A DNA stretch of 64,000 nucleotides from Bacteroidales bacterium. Lineage in GTDB: Bacteria; Bacteroidota; Bacteroidia; Bacteroidales; WCHB1-69. Position 1 is the first letter of the stretch; every line of letters begins with the position of its first letter. Below the pieces are notes generated by a model that saw nothing but the letters and a program-made list of their open reading frames with translations, was not told the DNA's origin and made no database searches. Below are positions 1-9,154 of the stretch, in pieces. The stretch is from contig JAFPXF010000051.1 in NCBI GenBank assembly GCA_017394765.1, positions 75,040 through 139,039 of the forward strand, in the 5' to 3' direction. Both the position numbers and the translations under genes were made by a program.

Positions 1-1
1 T

Positions 2-1018
2 GCCGATGACCACTTCTTTTACGAGCGGAGTTGCATCCGGCAGACCTTCTTTCCCGGTTCTGAGGCCGCATTTCTGAACATCCTGCGCAACGACCTGGGC
101 AAAGACATCTACGACTCTTCGCATCAGCACACCTGCACAGGCATCGGCTACCATGCCGATGTGGTGCCTTTCGAGACGACCATGACCGTGGTGGCGCGAC
201 TTTTTTCGCTGATGTCCGAACACGGCTACGAAAACTATGTGCCTTCCTGCGTAACCTCCTTCGGCGTGATGACAGAGATTATCGAGAAATGGCACGAGAG
301 TCCCGAATTATTGGAGCAGGCACGCGAATACCTGCGCAAGGCCACGGGCCGCGAGTTCGAGATTCCCAAGAATATTGCCCATCCTTCCGACCTGATCTAC
401 AAATTCCGCTTCGATCTGAAGAAGAAGATGAAATACCAGTTGGTGAACCGCTTTACGGGCAAACCGCTGCGCGGCGTGGAGCATATCGGATGCCACTATG
501 CCAAGATCTTCCCCAAGCACGGCATCGGCAATGCCGAATTCCCATATGTGTTGGCTGGCATGATTGAGGCGTGGGGCGGCGAGGTCATCGACTATCCGGA
601 ACGTCGTCACTGCTGCGGTTTCGGCTTCCGCCAGTATCTCGTACAAGAAAACCGCGGCTACTCAGTCTCCAACTCCAAGAAGAAGTTCGAGTCTATGGAA
701 CCATACGAGCCCGATTTCATTGTGGCCAACTGTCCGGGCTGCACGATGTTCCTCGACAAATGGCAATACACTATCGCCGAGATGGAGCACAAGACCTACG
801 ACAAAAACGGCTACGGCATTCCTGTCCTCTCCTATGAAGAGTTGGCCGGATTGCTGTTGGGCTACGACCCGTGGACGCTCGGCCTGCAGCTGCACCAAGT
901 GCAGTGTGAGAGCCTCCTCAACAAAATCGGCATTCAATTCGACCCCGACTCCAAATACAAAGGTGTTGATGGGAAGGTGCTTTCCCTGCCCGACAAGCCT
1001 GCCGTATTGAAAGTCTGA
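2..1018 (+). CDS. HdrB-like CCG-domain heterodisulfide reductase subunit (5' partial)
   Basis: The reading frame is open from the window edge, so the N-terminus is missing; 338 residues are visible. The C-terminal half carries a full CCG cysteine motif: IGCHYAK, then RRHCCGFG 39 residues later, then ANCPGC about 38 residues after that. In HdrB this motif binds a non-cubane [4Fe-4S] cluster that reduces a disulfide. The first CCG copy looks degenerate, with SCIRQT, HTCTGIG and PSCVTS keeping one cysteine where the family usually has CC and CxxC. The HdrA-like flavoprotein starts 33 bp downstream, so the two probably form one soluble electron-transfer complex. The physiological substrate is unknown, and an HdrC-like subunit may lie off the left edge. 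Confidence 0.85.
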   Translation, partial: ADDHFFYERSCIRQTFFPGSEAAFLNILRNDLGKDIYDSSHQHTCTGIGYHADVVPFETTMTVVARLFSLMSEHGYENYVPSCVTSFGVMTEIIEKWHESPELLEQAREYLRKATGREFEIPKNIAHPSDLIYKFRFDLKKKMKYQLVNRFTGKPLRGVEHIGCHYAKIFPKHGIGNAEFPYVLAGMIEAWGGEVIDYPERRHCCGFGFRQYLVQENRGYSVSNSKKKFESMEPYEPDFIVANCPGCTMFLDKWQYTIAEMEHKTYDKNGYGIPVLSYEELAGLLLGYDPWTLGLQLHQVQCESLLNKIGIQFDPDSKYKGVDGKVLSLPDKPAVLKV

Positions 1019-1051
1019 ACCTGAACAAAACATATCATCCAAAACGAAACA

Positions 1052-2047
1052 ATGAAAAACATCGCCATCATAGGAGCTGGCCCTGCCGGCATCGAAGCCG
1101 CCAGCATTCTGGCTCAACAACACAATGTCACCCTCTTTGAAAAGGAGAAGACTCCACTCACCAACATCCGAAACAAGGCACTTCTGTTCCCGGACTTCTC
1201 CTCCGCCGACGAGCTGGCCAACCGGTTAGAAGCCAAACTAAACCACGACAACATCACCCTCCTCGCTGAAACAACCGTCACGGACCTGCACCGCGAAGGC
1301 GGTCTGTGGATGACCACCGATGACAAAGGGACAAAACGTTCCTACGAGAAGGTTCTCATCGCCACGGGCTACCAGGTCTTCGACGCGACCCGCAAGGAAG
1401 AGTTAGGCTACGGGATCTACCAAGGTGTCATCACCTCCCTCGACTTGGAGAAGATGGTCAAGGCTGGCAAAATCGTCAACACCATGGGGGACACTCCCAA
1501 GCAGGTGGTCTTCCTGCAGTGCGTCGGCTCGCGCGACGAGAAGAGCGGCAACAACTACTGCTCCAAGGTCTGCTGTGTGACGGCTGTGAAACAGGCTATT
1601 GAGGTCAAGCGCCTCTCCCCCGCCACCAATGTACACCTCTTCTACATGGACCTGCGCATGTGGGGCCAAGGTTTCGAGGAGATGTACCGCACCGCGCAAG
1701 AGGAGTACGACATCAACTTCGTGCGCGGCCGCATCTCAGAGGCCGCCGCCACCTACGACGGGGGCATACAGCTCAAGGCTGAGGACACGCTCATGGGAAT
1801 CCCGTTGAACATGAACACCGACCTGCTCGTGTTGATGGTGGGCATGTGCCCCTCTAACGGCACAATGGAACTGGCCAAGTCTGTCCACATTGACGGCTTG
1901 TATGGCTTCGCCCAAAGTGTTGACGAACATCTCAATGACAACTTCACGAAGGAAGAGGGATTGTTCGTCGCCGGAAGCTGCAAGCGCCCGATGAGCGTCA
2001 ACGACACCATCCAGGACGCCCGTGCCGCCGCCATTGCCATGCTTTAA
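1052..2047 (+). CDS. HdrA-like FAD-dependent electron-transfer subunit
   Basis: A 331-residue flavoprotein. The N-terminal dinucleotide fold has GAGPAGIEAA at residues 8-17. A conserved HdrA/QmoA-type block, QCVGSRD followed by YCSKVCC, supplies Cys157, 170, 174 and 175. Canonical HdrA proteins are about twice as long with extra ferredoxin modules, so this is a short form. The usual cysteine-containing segment after the first Rossmann strand is replaced by a cysteine-free stretch (residues 36-60). It follows the HdrB-like gene closely and is probably co-transcribed. Inferred role: flavin-mediated electron transfer or bifurcation linked to disulfide reduction. Family assignment is firm, substrate unknown. 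Confidence 0.82.
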   Translation: MKNIAIIGAGPAGIEAASILAQQHNVTLFEKEKTPLTNIRNKALLFPDFSSADELANRLEAKLNHDNITLLAETTVTDLHREGGLWMTTDDKGTKRSYEKVLIATGYQVFDATRKEELGYGIYQGVITSLDLEKMVKAGKIVNTMGDTPKQVVFLQCVGSRDEKSGNNYCSKVCCVTAVKQAIEVKRLSPATNVHLFYMDLRMWGQGFEEMYRTAQEEYDINFVRGRISEAAATYDGGIQLKAEDTLMGIPLNMNTDLLVLMVGMCPSNGTMELAKSVHIDGLYGFAQSVDEHLNDNFTKEEGLFVAGSCKRPMSVNDTIQDARAAAIAML

Positions 2048-2056
2048 TACAACACG

Positions 2057-2491
2057 ATGAAAAAAACACTCCCCTTCCTGTTAATCCTATTCACCGTCCA
2101 GACCGTTTCCGCCCAGTATATCCGGGCAAAAGACCGCTGGGGTGAAAAGCTCTTCTATGTGGATGGCAACACCATTCGCGAACGGGACCAATGGGGAAAA
2201 CAGCTGCTCTATTTAGACGGCAGCACCGTGCGCGAGAAAGACCGCTGGGGGCAGCAGCTCTTCTACATGGACGGCAACACAGTGCGCGCGAAGGACCGCT
2301 GGGGTGAGCAGATCCTCTATTTCGACGGCCTTACCATCCGTCTCAAAGACCGCTGGGGCGAGAAATTGTTCTATCTTGACGGCCAGACACTCCGCAGCAA
2401 GGACCGTTGGGGCGACCCGCTCATCTATTTCGAGACCATCCCGGACAAGTGGATTATCACGGCAATCGCACTCGTGCTGTTGGCTGATTGA
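2057..2491 (+). CDS. Secreted protein built of 18-residue tandem repeats
   Basis: A 144-residue protein with a clear signal peptide (MKKTLPFLLILFTVQTVSAQ). From residue 22 it consists of five complete 18-residue repeats and a sixth partial one. The consensus is IRxKDRWGEKLFYxDGNT, with invariant W-G and D-G. The 54-bp DNA period is regular (copies near 2133 and 2241 are exactly two periods apart), but third positions vary, so the array is old and under protein-level selection. The C-terminus (DKWIITAIALVLLAD) is hydrophobic. It starts 10 bp after the HdrA-like gene. I do not recognise the family; the alternating pattern suggests a beta-hairpin solenoid or rosette. Confidence 0.8.
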   Translation: MKKTLPFLLILFTVQTVSAQYIRAKDRWGEKLFYVDGNTIRERDQWGKQLLYLDGSTVREKDRWGQQLFYMDGNTVRAKDRWGEQILYFDGLTIRLKDRWGEKLFYLDGQTLRSKDRWGDPLIYFETIPDKWIITAIALVLLAD

Positions 2492-2556
2492 TTTTAGATT
2501 GTATGATTTTGCGGATCTTGTTCCCTGAACCCAAAAACCTATATTCCATTACAAAT

Positions 2557-3858
2557 ATGAATTTCGAAGACCTACGCCGGCAATATCCTGTTTTTGAATA
2601 CAACTCGTACCATTACGAATTGGTGGATAATGCTTTGCATATAACATTCAATTTTGCCATCCCGGACGGAATTGTTTTTCACCCTCACATGGTGCTAAAG
2701 CCCGGAAGACATGCCCGATGGCCCGAAGACATTTCCATCTTGGATGGAATCATCTTCAACATTGGGATGATTGAGTTGATCAGCTATTGGAAATGCACCT
2801 GTAGCCCTCGCTTGCGCATCCACGGGTACAAGCTTGATGACGACCAGCAGTTTTTCTGGAGAAAGCTCTATTGGAACGGACTCGGCGAGTTTTTCTTCAA
2901 AAACCATATCCACAGCAATCACGAAGAGTTTCTCAATTTCGAGTTTCCCGATGAAGCGCCGGATGCGTCGTCGTTGACCTACCCGTGCACAGAGGAGAGC
3001 CACCGGGTGATTGTGCCCATCGGCGGCGGCAAGGACTCCGTGGTGACACTGGAGGAGCTGCGCCTTGGGCGCGAGGTTGTGCCCTTCATCATCAACCCGC
3101 GCGGTGCCACTTTGGACTGTGCCCGCGTGGCCGGTTTCACCGCCCCCGACGACATCATCATCCTCGAACGACAAATTGATCCCAGGCTGCTTGAACTGAA
3201 CAAAGAAGGCTATCTCAACGGCCATACCCCCTTCTCCGCCATGTTGGCATTCTACACCACCCTTCTTGGCGCCGTCACCGGCATACGAGATGTGGCCCTC
3301 TCCAACGAGTCGTCCGCCAACGAGCCAACCATTCCCGGTACATACGTCAACCACCAGTACTCCAAATCCTTGGAGTTTGAAGAGGATTTTCGTGAATATG
3401 TCCATGACTTCATGGGCGACTGCAACCACTATTACAGCCATCTGCGTCCGCTCAACGAGTTGCAGATTGCCGAGCGCTTTGCCCAATACCCTCAATATTT
3501 CCCCGTCTTCAAGAGCTGCAACGCCGGCAGCAAAGAGAACAAATGGTGCTGCAACTGTCCCAAATGCCTCTTCGCCTTCATCATCCTCTCCCCTTTCATT
3601 CCTCGCGAAGAGCTGAGAAAAATCTTTGGGGAAGACCTGCTCGACAAACCCGAATTGGAACACACCTTCGACGAGCTGACCGGTCTCAGCCCCTACAAGC
3701 CCTTTGAATGCGTGGGCACCCTCAAAGAGGTCAATGAGGCCATCCACCGCATCCTTGACACCCATCAAGACCGGTATCTCATCAAGCACTACATCAATGC
3801 CCAACTCGCCCAACTCGACGATGCGATGATGGAGGACTATATTAATATGGCACCGTGA
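2557..3858 (+). CDS. PP-loop protein, probable MurL-type UDP-MurNAc-L-Ala-L-Glu epimerase
   Basis: The ATG at 2557 gives 433 residues; an upstream extension to 2488 reads through non-conserved sequence. A PP-loop ATP-pyrophosphatase motif (PIGGGKDS) sits at residues 154-161, a conserved SNESSANEP segment near 249, a cysteine cluster WCCNCPKC at 330-337, and KPFECVGT near 381. This architecture recalls MurL from Xanthomonas, which converts UDP-MurNAc-L-Ala-L-Glu to the D-Glu form while cleaving ATP to AMP and PPi, consistent with a PP-loop enzyme. The assignment is from recollection of family motifs, not a search. It could instead be another PP-loop adenylating enzyme. No MurD2-like ligase is next to it. 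Confidence 0.55.
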   Translation: MNFEDLRRQYPVFEYNSYHYELVDNALHITFNFAIPDGIVFHPHMVLKPGRHARWPEDISILDGIIFNIGMIELISYWKCTCSPRLRIHGYKLDDDQQFFWRKLYWNGLGEFFFKNHIHSNHEEFLNFEFPDEAPDASSLTYPCTEESHRVIVPIGGGKDSVVTLEELRLGREVVPFIINPRGATLDCARVAGFTAPDDIIILERQIDPRLLELNKEGYLNGHTPFSAMLAFYTTLLGAVTGIRDVALSNESSANEPTIPGTYVNHQYSKSLEFEEDFREYVHDFMGDCNHYYSHLRPLNELQIAERFAQYPQYFPVFKSCNAGSKENKWCCNCPKCLFAFIILSPFIPREELRKIFGEDLLDKPELEHTFDELTGLSPYKPFECVGTLKEVNEAIHRILDTHQDRYLIKHYINAQLAQLDDAMMEDYINMAP

Positions 3859-3937
3859 GGGAGAGAGTGATAGATAACAATAATAGTTGATATCCAATTA
3901 CTAATATTAAAATTAATACCAAATACCACCCCCCGAC

Positions 3938-4813
3938 ATGACCCCTACATTATTAATTTTGGCTGCCGGCATGGGCAGTCGTTACGGTGGACTCAAGCAA
4001 TTGGATCCGATGGGACCAAATGGTGAGACCATCATGGACTATTCAGTCCGCTACGCCTTGGAGAGCGGTTTCGGCAAAGTGGTCTTCGTCATTCGCCGAT
4101 CCATGGAAGAGGATTTCAAACAGCATATCTTACCCCGCTACGTCGATAAGATAGCCGTGCAATATGTTTTTCAGGAGCTTGATTTGCTGCCGGAGGGCTT
4201 TGTGGCCAATCCTGAGCGCAAGAAACCTTACGGCACGGCGCATGCCATCTTGGTGGCGAGCGATGCCATCCATGAGCCTTTCACCGTCATCAACGCCGAC
4301 GACTTCTATGGCCGGCAGGCATTTGAGGTGATGGCTGACTTCCTGCGCGACAGCACCCCGGCCGTGCCCCCGACCTACTCAATGGTGGGTTATCGTCTCG
4401 ACAAGACGCTTTCGCGTAACGGCACCGTCTCCCGTGGCGTATGCCGCACCGACGGCCAGGATTTCCTGACCGCTATCGTGGAGAACCACAAGATTGGCTA
4501 TACCGAGAACGGCATTGAAAATATTGAAGAAGGACTATACAACCGCTTTGTCGGCGATGAGCCCGTCTCCATGAATTTCTGGGGCTTCATGCCTGATTTC
4601 TTCAACGCTTTGCAGGAACATTTTGTCGAGTTCCTGAAAGAGAATCAGGACAACATCACGGCAGAGTATCCTATCCCCAACGTTATTGCCACCCTCATGA
4701 CACAAGGCAAGGCCCGCGTCAAAGTGCTGCACTGCGATGCCGAATGGTTTGGTGTGACCTACAAGGAAGACAGGCCGTATGTGGTGGAGCGGTTGGCGCA
4801 ATTAAAGGATTAA
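3938..4813 (+). CDS. Sugar-phosphate nucleotidyltransferase family protein
   Basis: A 291-residue GT-A fold nucleotidyltransferase. The N-terminal signature LAAGMGSRYGGLKQLDPMG corresponds to the LAAGxGxRxxxxK nucleotide-binding loop of NDP-sugar pyrophosphorylases. NADDFYG at about residue 121 supplies the metal-binding aspartates. In Bacteroidota this conserved single-domain protein is usually annotated simply as nucleotidyltransferase, and its sugar is not established. The 79-bp gap from the MurL-like gene has no obvious terminator. The peptidase E gene follows 46 bp downstream. Confidence 0.82.
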   Translation: MTPTLLILAAGMGSRYGGLKQLDPMGPNGETIMDYSVRYALESGFGKVVFVIRRSMEEDFKQHILPRYVDKIAVQYVFQELDLLPEGFVANPERKKPYGTAHAILVASDAIHEPFTVINADDFYGRQAFEVMADFLRDSTPAVPPTYSMVGYRLDKTLSRNGTVSRGVCRTDGQDFLTAIVENHKIGYTENGIENIEEGLYNRFVGDEPVSMNFWGFMPDFFNALQEHFVEFLKENQDNITAEYPIPNVIATLMTQGKARVKVLHCDAEWFGVTYKEDRPYVVERLAQLKD

Positions 4814-4859
4814 GCTCCTATGCAGATCCTCATTTCCGAAATTATTCACTTTAAATTTA

Positions 4860-5612
4860 ATGGATATGAAACTATTACTAATCAGCAATTCCACAAATTA
4901 CAAGGAACCCTATTTAGGTTGGTGTCAACCGCTATTGGAGGAATTCATGCAGGGCATGGGCAAAAACGTGGCCTTCATACCCTACGCCGGCGTGGACGTG
5001 GCCGGGAAGGTCTATCCCGCCAGCTACGACGCCTATACGGAGCGCGTGCAGAACGTGTTCAAACAATTCGGCAAGAAAATCAATTCCGTCCATGCTGCCA
5101 AAGACCCCGCCAAGGTCATTGAGAAGGCCGACATTATCGTGGTCGGTGGCGGCAACACATTCCATTTGGTGGCCGAGTTGCACCGCAACAAACTCATCGA
5201 GCCGATCCGCCGCAAAGTGATGGAGGGCACGCCGTACATCGGCTGGAGCGCCGGCTCCAACGTGGCTTGCCCCACTCTCTGCACCACCAACGACATGCCC
5301 ATTGTGATGCCCGAGAGCTTCAAATGCCTCGATCTGGTGCCTTTCCAGATCAACCCGCACTACATCGACCCATATCCGGAGAAAATCAACGATGCCATTC
5401 GTCACGGCGGCGAAACCCGCCAGATTCGCATCAACGAGTATTTGGCGGTTAACCAGGAGCGCACGGTGGCCGGCCTGCGCGAAGGCACCGCCCTCTGGAT
5501 CGACCACGAGCGTATCACACTGCGCGGCACCCGCAAGATGATTGTGCTGCGCTATGGAAAGAAGCCTGCGGAAAAGAAGCCGGGCGACACGTTTGAGTTC
5601 GATTTGAAATAA
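4860..5612 (+). CDS. pepE: Dipeptidase E (alpha-aspartyl dipeptidase, peptidase family S51)
   Basis: A 250-residue protein resembling Escherichia coli PepE along its length. Shared blocks are LLLISNST at the start, FIPYAGV, VVGGGNTFHL, YIGWSAGSNVACPT, TTNDMPIV and PFQINPHY. The serine in GWSAGS is the family nucleophile. PepE hydrolyses dipeptides with an N-terminal aspartate in the cytoplasm. Two in-frame ATG codons six bases apart (4860 and 4866) are both usable; the second gives an N-terminus more like E. coli. A strong hairpin terminator lies 10 bp past the stop, so this gene ends its transcription unit. Confidence 0.93.
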   Translation: MDMKLLLISNSTNYKEPYLGWCQPLLEEFMQGMGKNVAFIPYAGVDVAGKVYPASYDAYTERVQNVFKQFGKKINSVHAAKDPAKVIEKADIIVVGGGNTFHLVAELHRNKLIEPIRRKVMEGTPYIGWSAGSNVACPTLCTTNDMPIVMPESFKCLDLVPFQINPHYIDPYPEKINDAIRHGGETRQIRINEYLAVNQERTVAGLREGTALWIDHERITLRGTRKMIVLRYGKKPAEKKPGDTFEFDLK

Positions 5613-5621
5613 GAAACCTGC

Positions 5622-5656
5622 AAGCGGGAAATGCTCACAAGCTTTCCCGCTTTTTT
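5622..5656 (+). terminator. Intrinsic terminator after pepE
   Basis: A perfect 10-bp stem (AAGCGGGAAA with TTTCCCGCTT) and 11-nt loop run into a T tract. It separates pepE from the batD-like gene. Confidence 0.9.
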
Positions 5657-5713
5657 CATACAATATTTGTCACTGTAATACGTTAGGACATCACTATTCT
5701 AAAACGAAAAATC

Positions 5714-7117
5714 ATGAGAAGAATTATTTTGTTCCTAATACCCCTGTTCTCCTTTGTCTCGTCCATGCACACTGCTCTTTGGGCCCAGGTAGAGACGGAC
5801 TGTACCGCCAAAGCGCCGGCGGAAGTGGCTGTGGGACGACAATTCAAATATACGGTTTCGACGACCTCCCAAGGTGAAGTGCTCTCTTACGATTTCGGCA
5901 AATTCGAGTTGGTCAGTGGACCCAACATCGGGACAAGCACTTCCATCTCCGTCACGAACGGCACGGTGGAACAGAACACCACCTATACATATACCTACTA
6001 CCTCGTAGGCAACAAGGAGGGCTCATTCAACATCCCCGGCGTCACGATTTCCATTGACGGTCGTGTAGTGAAAAGCAACCCCGTTGCTGTCAGCGTGGTC
6101 AAGACCCCGAAAACGCAACCCGAGAACGAACAGACTGACAATTGGTTCCAGTTTGAGATGCCGAATTGGTCCGATTTCTTCTCCCCGCGCACCATGCCTG
6201 AAGAACAACCCCAGCCAAAGTCCAAAGGTAACAAAACGGAATCTGACGCTCGAGTAAACAAGGAGGACTTCTTCGTCAAGGCTACCAGCAGCAGTCTGGA
6301 AGCCTATCAAGGAGAAGCCATTGTGGTGACGCACAAACTCTATGTCAGGGATCAAAAACAGGGTTACTCCATTGAACGTGCCGTCTTTGAACCGACGGAT
6401 GCGTTTTGGAGCAACGGCCTGGAGTTGAAATATCGGGACGAAGGCACCGAAAGCGTCAACGGCAAGACCTACTCGGTGTACACCATCAAGCAGACAGCGT
6501 TCTACCCCACCAAGACAGGAAAAATCACCATTCCGAAAATAAACCTCACCTTGCTCATCAAGGTACCCACGACCCGACGCGATCCTTTCTGGGGCACTTA
6601 CACCACCTATAAGGGACAAAATATTACGCTCACCTCCAATGACATCACCGTCAAAGTGAAGAGCTTGCCCAATGCGCGCAGCACGAAGACCGAGGTGGTA
6701 GGCAACTTCACCGTGAGCTCCTCCCTCAACAAGACCGACGTACATGCCAACGAGCCTGTTGTTCTAACGGTCACCTTCTCCGGAACCGGAAACTTGCACC
6801 ACATCAGTGCCGATGACCTTCAGATAAACTTCCCCGCCGACTGCGATATCACCTACCCCAAGGTTACAAGCAACATCTCCGCCAAGGGTGATATTGTAAG
6901 CGGTTCAAAAACGTTCAAATACACCATCATTCCGCGTTCGGAAGGAACGTTTCTCATTCCAGGAGCCTCATATCAATATTACGACTATGACAGCGGCAGT
7001 TACAAGACCATCTCTTCACAAGACTACCAAATCACAGTGTCGCCTGCCCGACAGCAGGAGTATCCGTCGGAGAAGCCCGATAAGGGACGAAAGCCCGCCA
7101 AAACCTACAAAATATAA
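5714..7117 (+). CDS. BatD-family exported protein
   Basis: A 467-residue protein with a signal peptide (RRIILFLIPLFSFVSSMHTALWAQ). The mature part matches BatD in its beta-sandwich repeats: the early segment with RQFKYTVSTT and FELVSGPNIGTSTS, and the later GTFLIPGASYQYYD block. BatD proteins belong to the Bacteroidota aerotolerance (bat) cluster and are normally about 600 residues with a C-terminal membrane anchor. This one ends in a charged tail and has no obvious anchor. It is not beside batA, B, C or E here, so it looks like a stand-alone paralogue. A terminator follows directly. Confidence 0.8.
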   Translation: MRRIILFLIPLFSFVSSMHTALWAQVETDCTAKAPAEVAVGRQFKYTVSTTSQGEVLSYDFGKFELVSGPNIGTSTSISVTNGTVEQNTTYTYTYYLVGNKEGSFNIPGVTISIDGRVVKSNPVAVSVVKTPKTQPENEQTDNWFQFEMPNWSDFFSPRTMPEEQPQPKSKGNKTESDARVNKEDFFVKATSSSLEAYQGEAIVVTHKLYVRDQKQGYSIERAVFEPTDAFWSNGLELKYRDEGTESVNGKTYSVYTIKQTAFYPTKTGKITIPKINLTLLIKVPTTRRDPFWGTYTTYKGQNITLTSNDITVKVKSLPNARSTKTEVVGNFTVSSSLNKTDVHANEPVVLTVTFSGTGNLHHISADDLQINFPADCDITYPKVTSNISAKGDIVSGSKTFKYTIIPRSEGTFLIPGASYQYYDYDSGSYKTISSQDYQITVSPARQQEYPSEKPDKGRKPAKTYKI

Positions 7118-7135
7118 TAATAAAACACATTATGC

Positions 7136-7175
7136 AAATAGCGTACCCTTATAGTCAATGGTGCGCTATTTTTTG
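7136..7175 (+). terminator. Intrinsic terminator after batD-like gene
   Basis: A 12-bp stem with one G-T pair (AAATAGCGTACC with GGTGCGCTATTT) is followed by a T run. The T run abuts the next promoter. Confidence 0.75.
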
Positions 7176-7183
7176 TATCTTTG
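7176..7183 (+). promoter_or_regulatory. Bacteroidota -7 element of the L,D-transpeptidase gene
   Basis: TATCTTTG followed by CACC matches TAnnTTTG. It lies 22 bp before the ATG at 7205, so an earlier in-frame TTG inside the element cannot be the start. Confidence 0.75.
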
Positions 7184-7204
7184 CACCCTGCAACCCCATA
7201 CAAC

Positions 7205-9037
7205 ATGGCTCGATTCTTTAACGTACTGTTTTTGTGCTTCACCATTCTGCTTGGCTCCTCCTGCCACAACAAAACCATTGGCACGGAGCGCGCACCGCAT
7301 TGGTTCTCGCATTACACAGCCTTCTCCGCAAAGTCGTATGCGGAACATTTCGCGCGAAGAGTGGATGCCATGGACAGCAGTCACGTCTATGCGGATGCTT
7401 TGCAACACTATTATCAGACACATGCTTGCGAGCCATACTGGACAGCGCGTGGCGTGCAGGAAGCCCGCATTGACACACTTATGCAGCTGTTGGGACGCTC
7501 CTACGAGCATGGCATTCCCGACACGTTTCTCCTTCGCCCTGCCATCGACCGCACAGTCAACCTGCTAAAAAGCCACCAAGTCGCCAATGACTCAACCTTG
7601 CTCGACACGCTCTTTGACTTGGAAATGCACCTCTCCGAGGCGTATCTCAAGTATGTTTGCGCCTTGCACTACGGGGCCACAGACCCTGTCAAGGCCAATG
7701 GCGGCAAGTGGCTGATGAAAAGTCTGAAGCCGGACAACGAATTCCGATATTCCACAATGGAGCGGATGAAACAGTTTCCGTCCACCATTCACGAAAACGA
7801 ACCTAAAATTCCAGAATACAAGCACTTGCAGGCGGAGTTGCTGCGACTTTATCCGCTCAAGGACAGCGTTCTCGCCGAAATCGCCATGCCAACGATTCGC
7901 AAAGGACAGCGTAATGCGGCTTTGCAAGAGGTGTGCCGGCGACTCATGCTCACGGGCGAGCTGCCTGCCGACTTCACCGTCACGGACCGTCTCACCGACT
8001 CACTGTTGGCGGGCATCAACCTCTTCCGCCGTCACAACGCCATCCCCGAGTGCGACAGCTTGGGCGGAGAAACAGTCCGCAAACTCAACCGGCCCATAGC
8101 CTATTATCTTGACAAACTGGCCGCCAACATGGAGCGCCTGCGCTGGCATGTCGATCCCGAGAAGGGCCACACCTATATCGCGGTGAACATTCCCGATTTC
8201 ACACTGAAGGCGATTGTGGAGGACACCGTGGCCTTCAGAACACGCATTTGCTGCGGCCGCACGCAGGATCCCGCCAAGAGCCCCGCGCGTACCAAAAGAG
8301 GCCTCGTCAGCGCATACAAGGCCGAGTCGCCGCTGCTCTTCAGCCGAATTAACCGTATTGTGCTCAATCCAGAATGGCGGATTCCATACGACATCATTAA
8401 AAACGAATACTACCATAAACTTTGCAAGAGCAACACGGCTGTGGTCAACCGAGAGAAGCTCTATATTATCGATTCGCGTACCGGCAGCTACGTGACCCCG
8501 GACTCCATAGACTGGACCAAGGTGAACCCTGGCAACATCCCCTATCGGTTGCGGCAGACCTCCGGACGACACAACGCCCTGGGACGCATCAAGTTCGATT
8601 TTCCCAACACAGAATCCGTCTATCTGCACGACACCAACAACAAAGGAGCTTTCAAACGCCGGGTGCGGGCTTTGAGCCACGGCTGCATTCGCGTCGAAAA
8701 CCCCATGGACCTCGCCGCTGTGCTCTATGCCATCAACGACTTCGATGAAAAAAGGCTGGAGGAGATCAGCATCATTCTGGGCAATGCCCCCACAACGGAA
8801 GATGGTGAGAAATATTTGGAAAAAAAACTTGAAAAGGAACAAGAATACTACGATAAACTTTCGGATCGAGAGAAACAATTCTATCGCGAACTCCGCCCCA
8901 GCACCATCCAACTCAAGAAGACAATGCCATTATACATTGAGTACTTCACCTGTTTTATGGGCGACGACGGCAGCATCCAATATCGCGAGGACATCTATTA
9001 CAAGGATGGCAATATCATGCAACTGATGCGCCGTTAG
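7205..9037 (+). CDS. L,D-transpeptidase (YcbB-like, YkuD domain) lipoprotein
   Basis: The ATG at 7205 gives 610 residues with a lipoprotein signal ending LLGSSC (Cys20). The long middle resembles the YcbB/LdtD scaffold: an N-terminal alpha-helical domain, then a segment with LRWHVDPEKGHTYIAVNIPDF that introduces the YkuD catalytic domain. The active site SHGCIRVENP places the nucleophile at about Cys494. Such enzymes form 3-3 cross-links in peptidoglycan or attach proteins to it, using meso-diaminopimelate peptides in the periplasm. The C-terminal 100 residues are charged and follow the catalytic domain. It has its own promoter and a following bidirectional hairpin, so it is probably monocistronic. 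Confidence 0.9.
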   Translation: MARFFNVLFLCFTILLGSSCHNKTIGTERAPHWFSHYTAFSAKSYAEHFARRVDAMDSSHVYADALQHYYQTHACEPYWTARGVQEARIDTLMQLLGRSYEHGIPDTFLLRPAIDRTVNLLKSHQVANDSTLLDTLFDLEMHLSEAYLKYVCALHYGATDPVKANGGKWLMKSLKPDNEFRYSTMERMKQFPSTIHENEPKIPEYKHLQAELLRLYPLKDSVLAEIAMPTIRKGQRNAALQEVCRRLMLTGELPADFTVTDRLTDSLLAGINLFRRHNAIPECDSLGGETVRKLNRPIAYYLDKLAANMERLRWHVDPEKGHTYIAVNIPDFTLKAIVEDTVAFRTRICCGRTQDPAKSPARTKRGLVSAYKAESPLLFSRINRIVLNPEWRIPYDIIKNEYYHKLCKSNTAVVNREKLYIIDSRTGSYVTPDSIDWTKVNPGNIPYRLRQTSGRHNALGRIKFDFPNTESVYLHDTNNKGAFKRRVRALSHGCIRVENPMDLAAVLYAINDFDEKRLEEISIILGNAPTTEDGEKYLEKKLEKEQEYYDKLSDREKQFYRELRPSTIQLKKTMPLYIEYFTCFMGDDGSIQYREDIYYKDGNIMQLMRR

Positions 9038-9154
9038 CAGTTGTTCAGCAGACACTTTGCACAATACGACATCCAGACTCAATGAAAGCTACAGCTCTGT
9101 TGTTGTTCAACAAGAAAGTGTCTATGACTTGTCGCTTTTTTGTCGCGATGGCAT

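Noticed and set aside
2695..3897. A 400-codon open frame on the minus strand opposite the MurL-like gene
   Set aside because: Its protein has no recognisable motif and mirrors the codon pattern of the plus-strand gene, which has clear family motifs.
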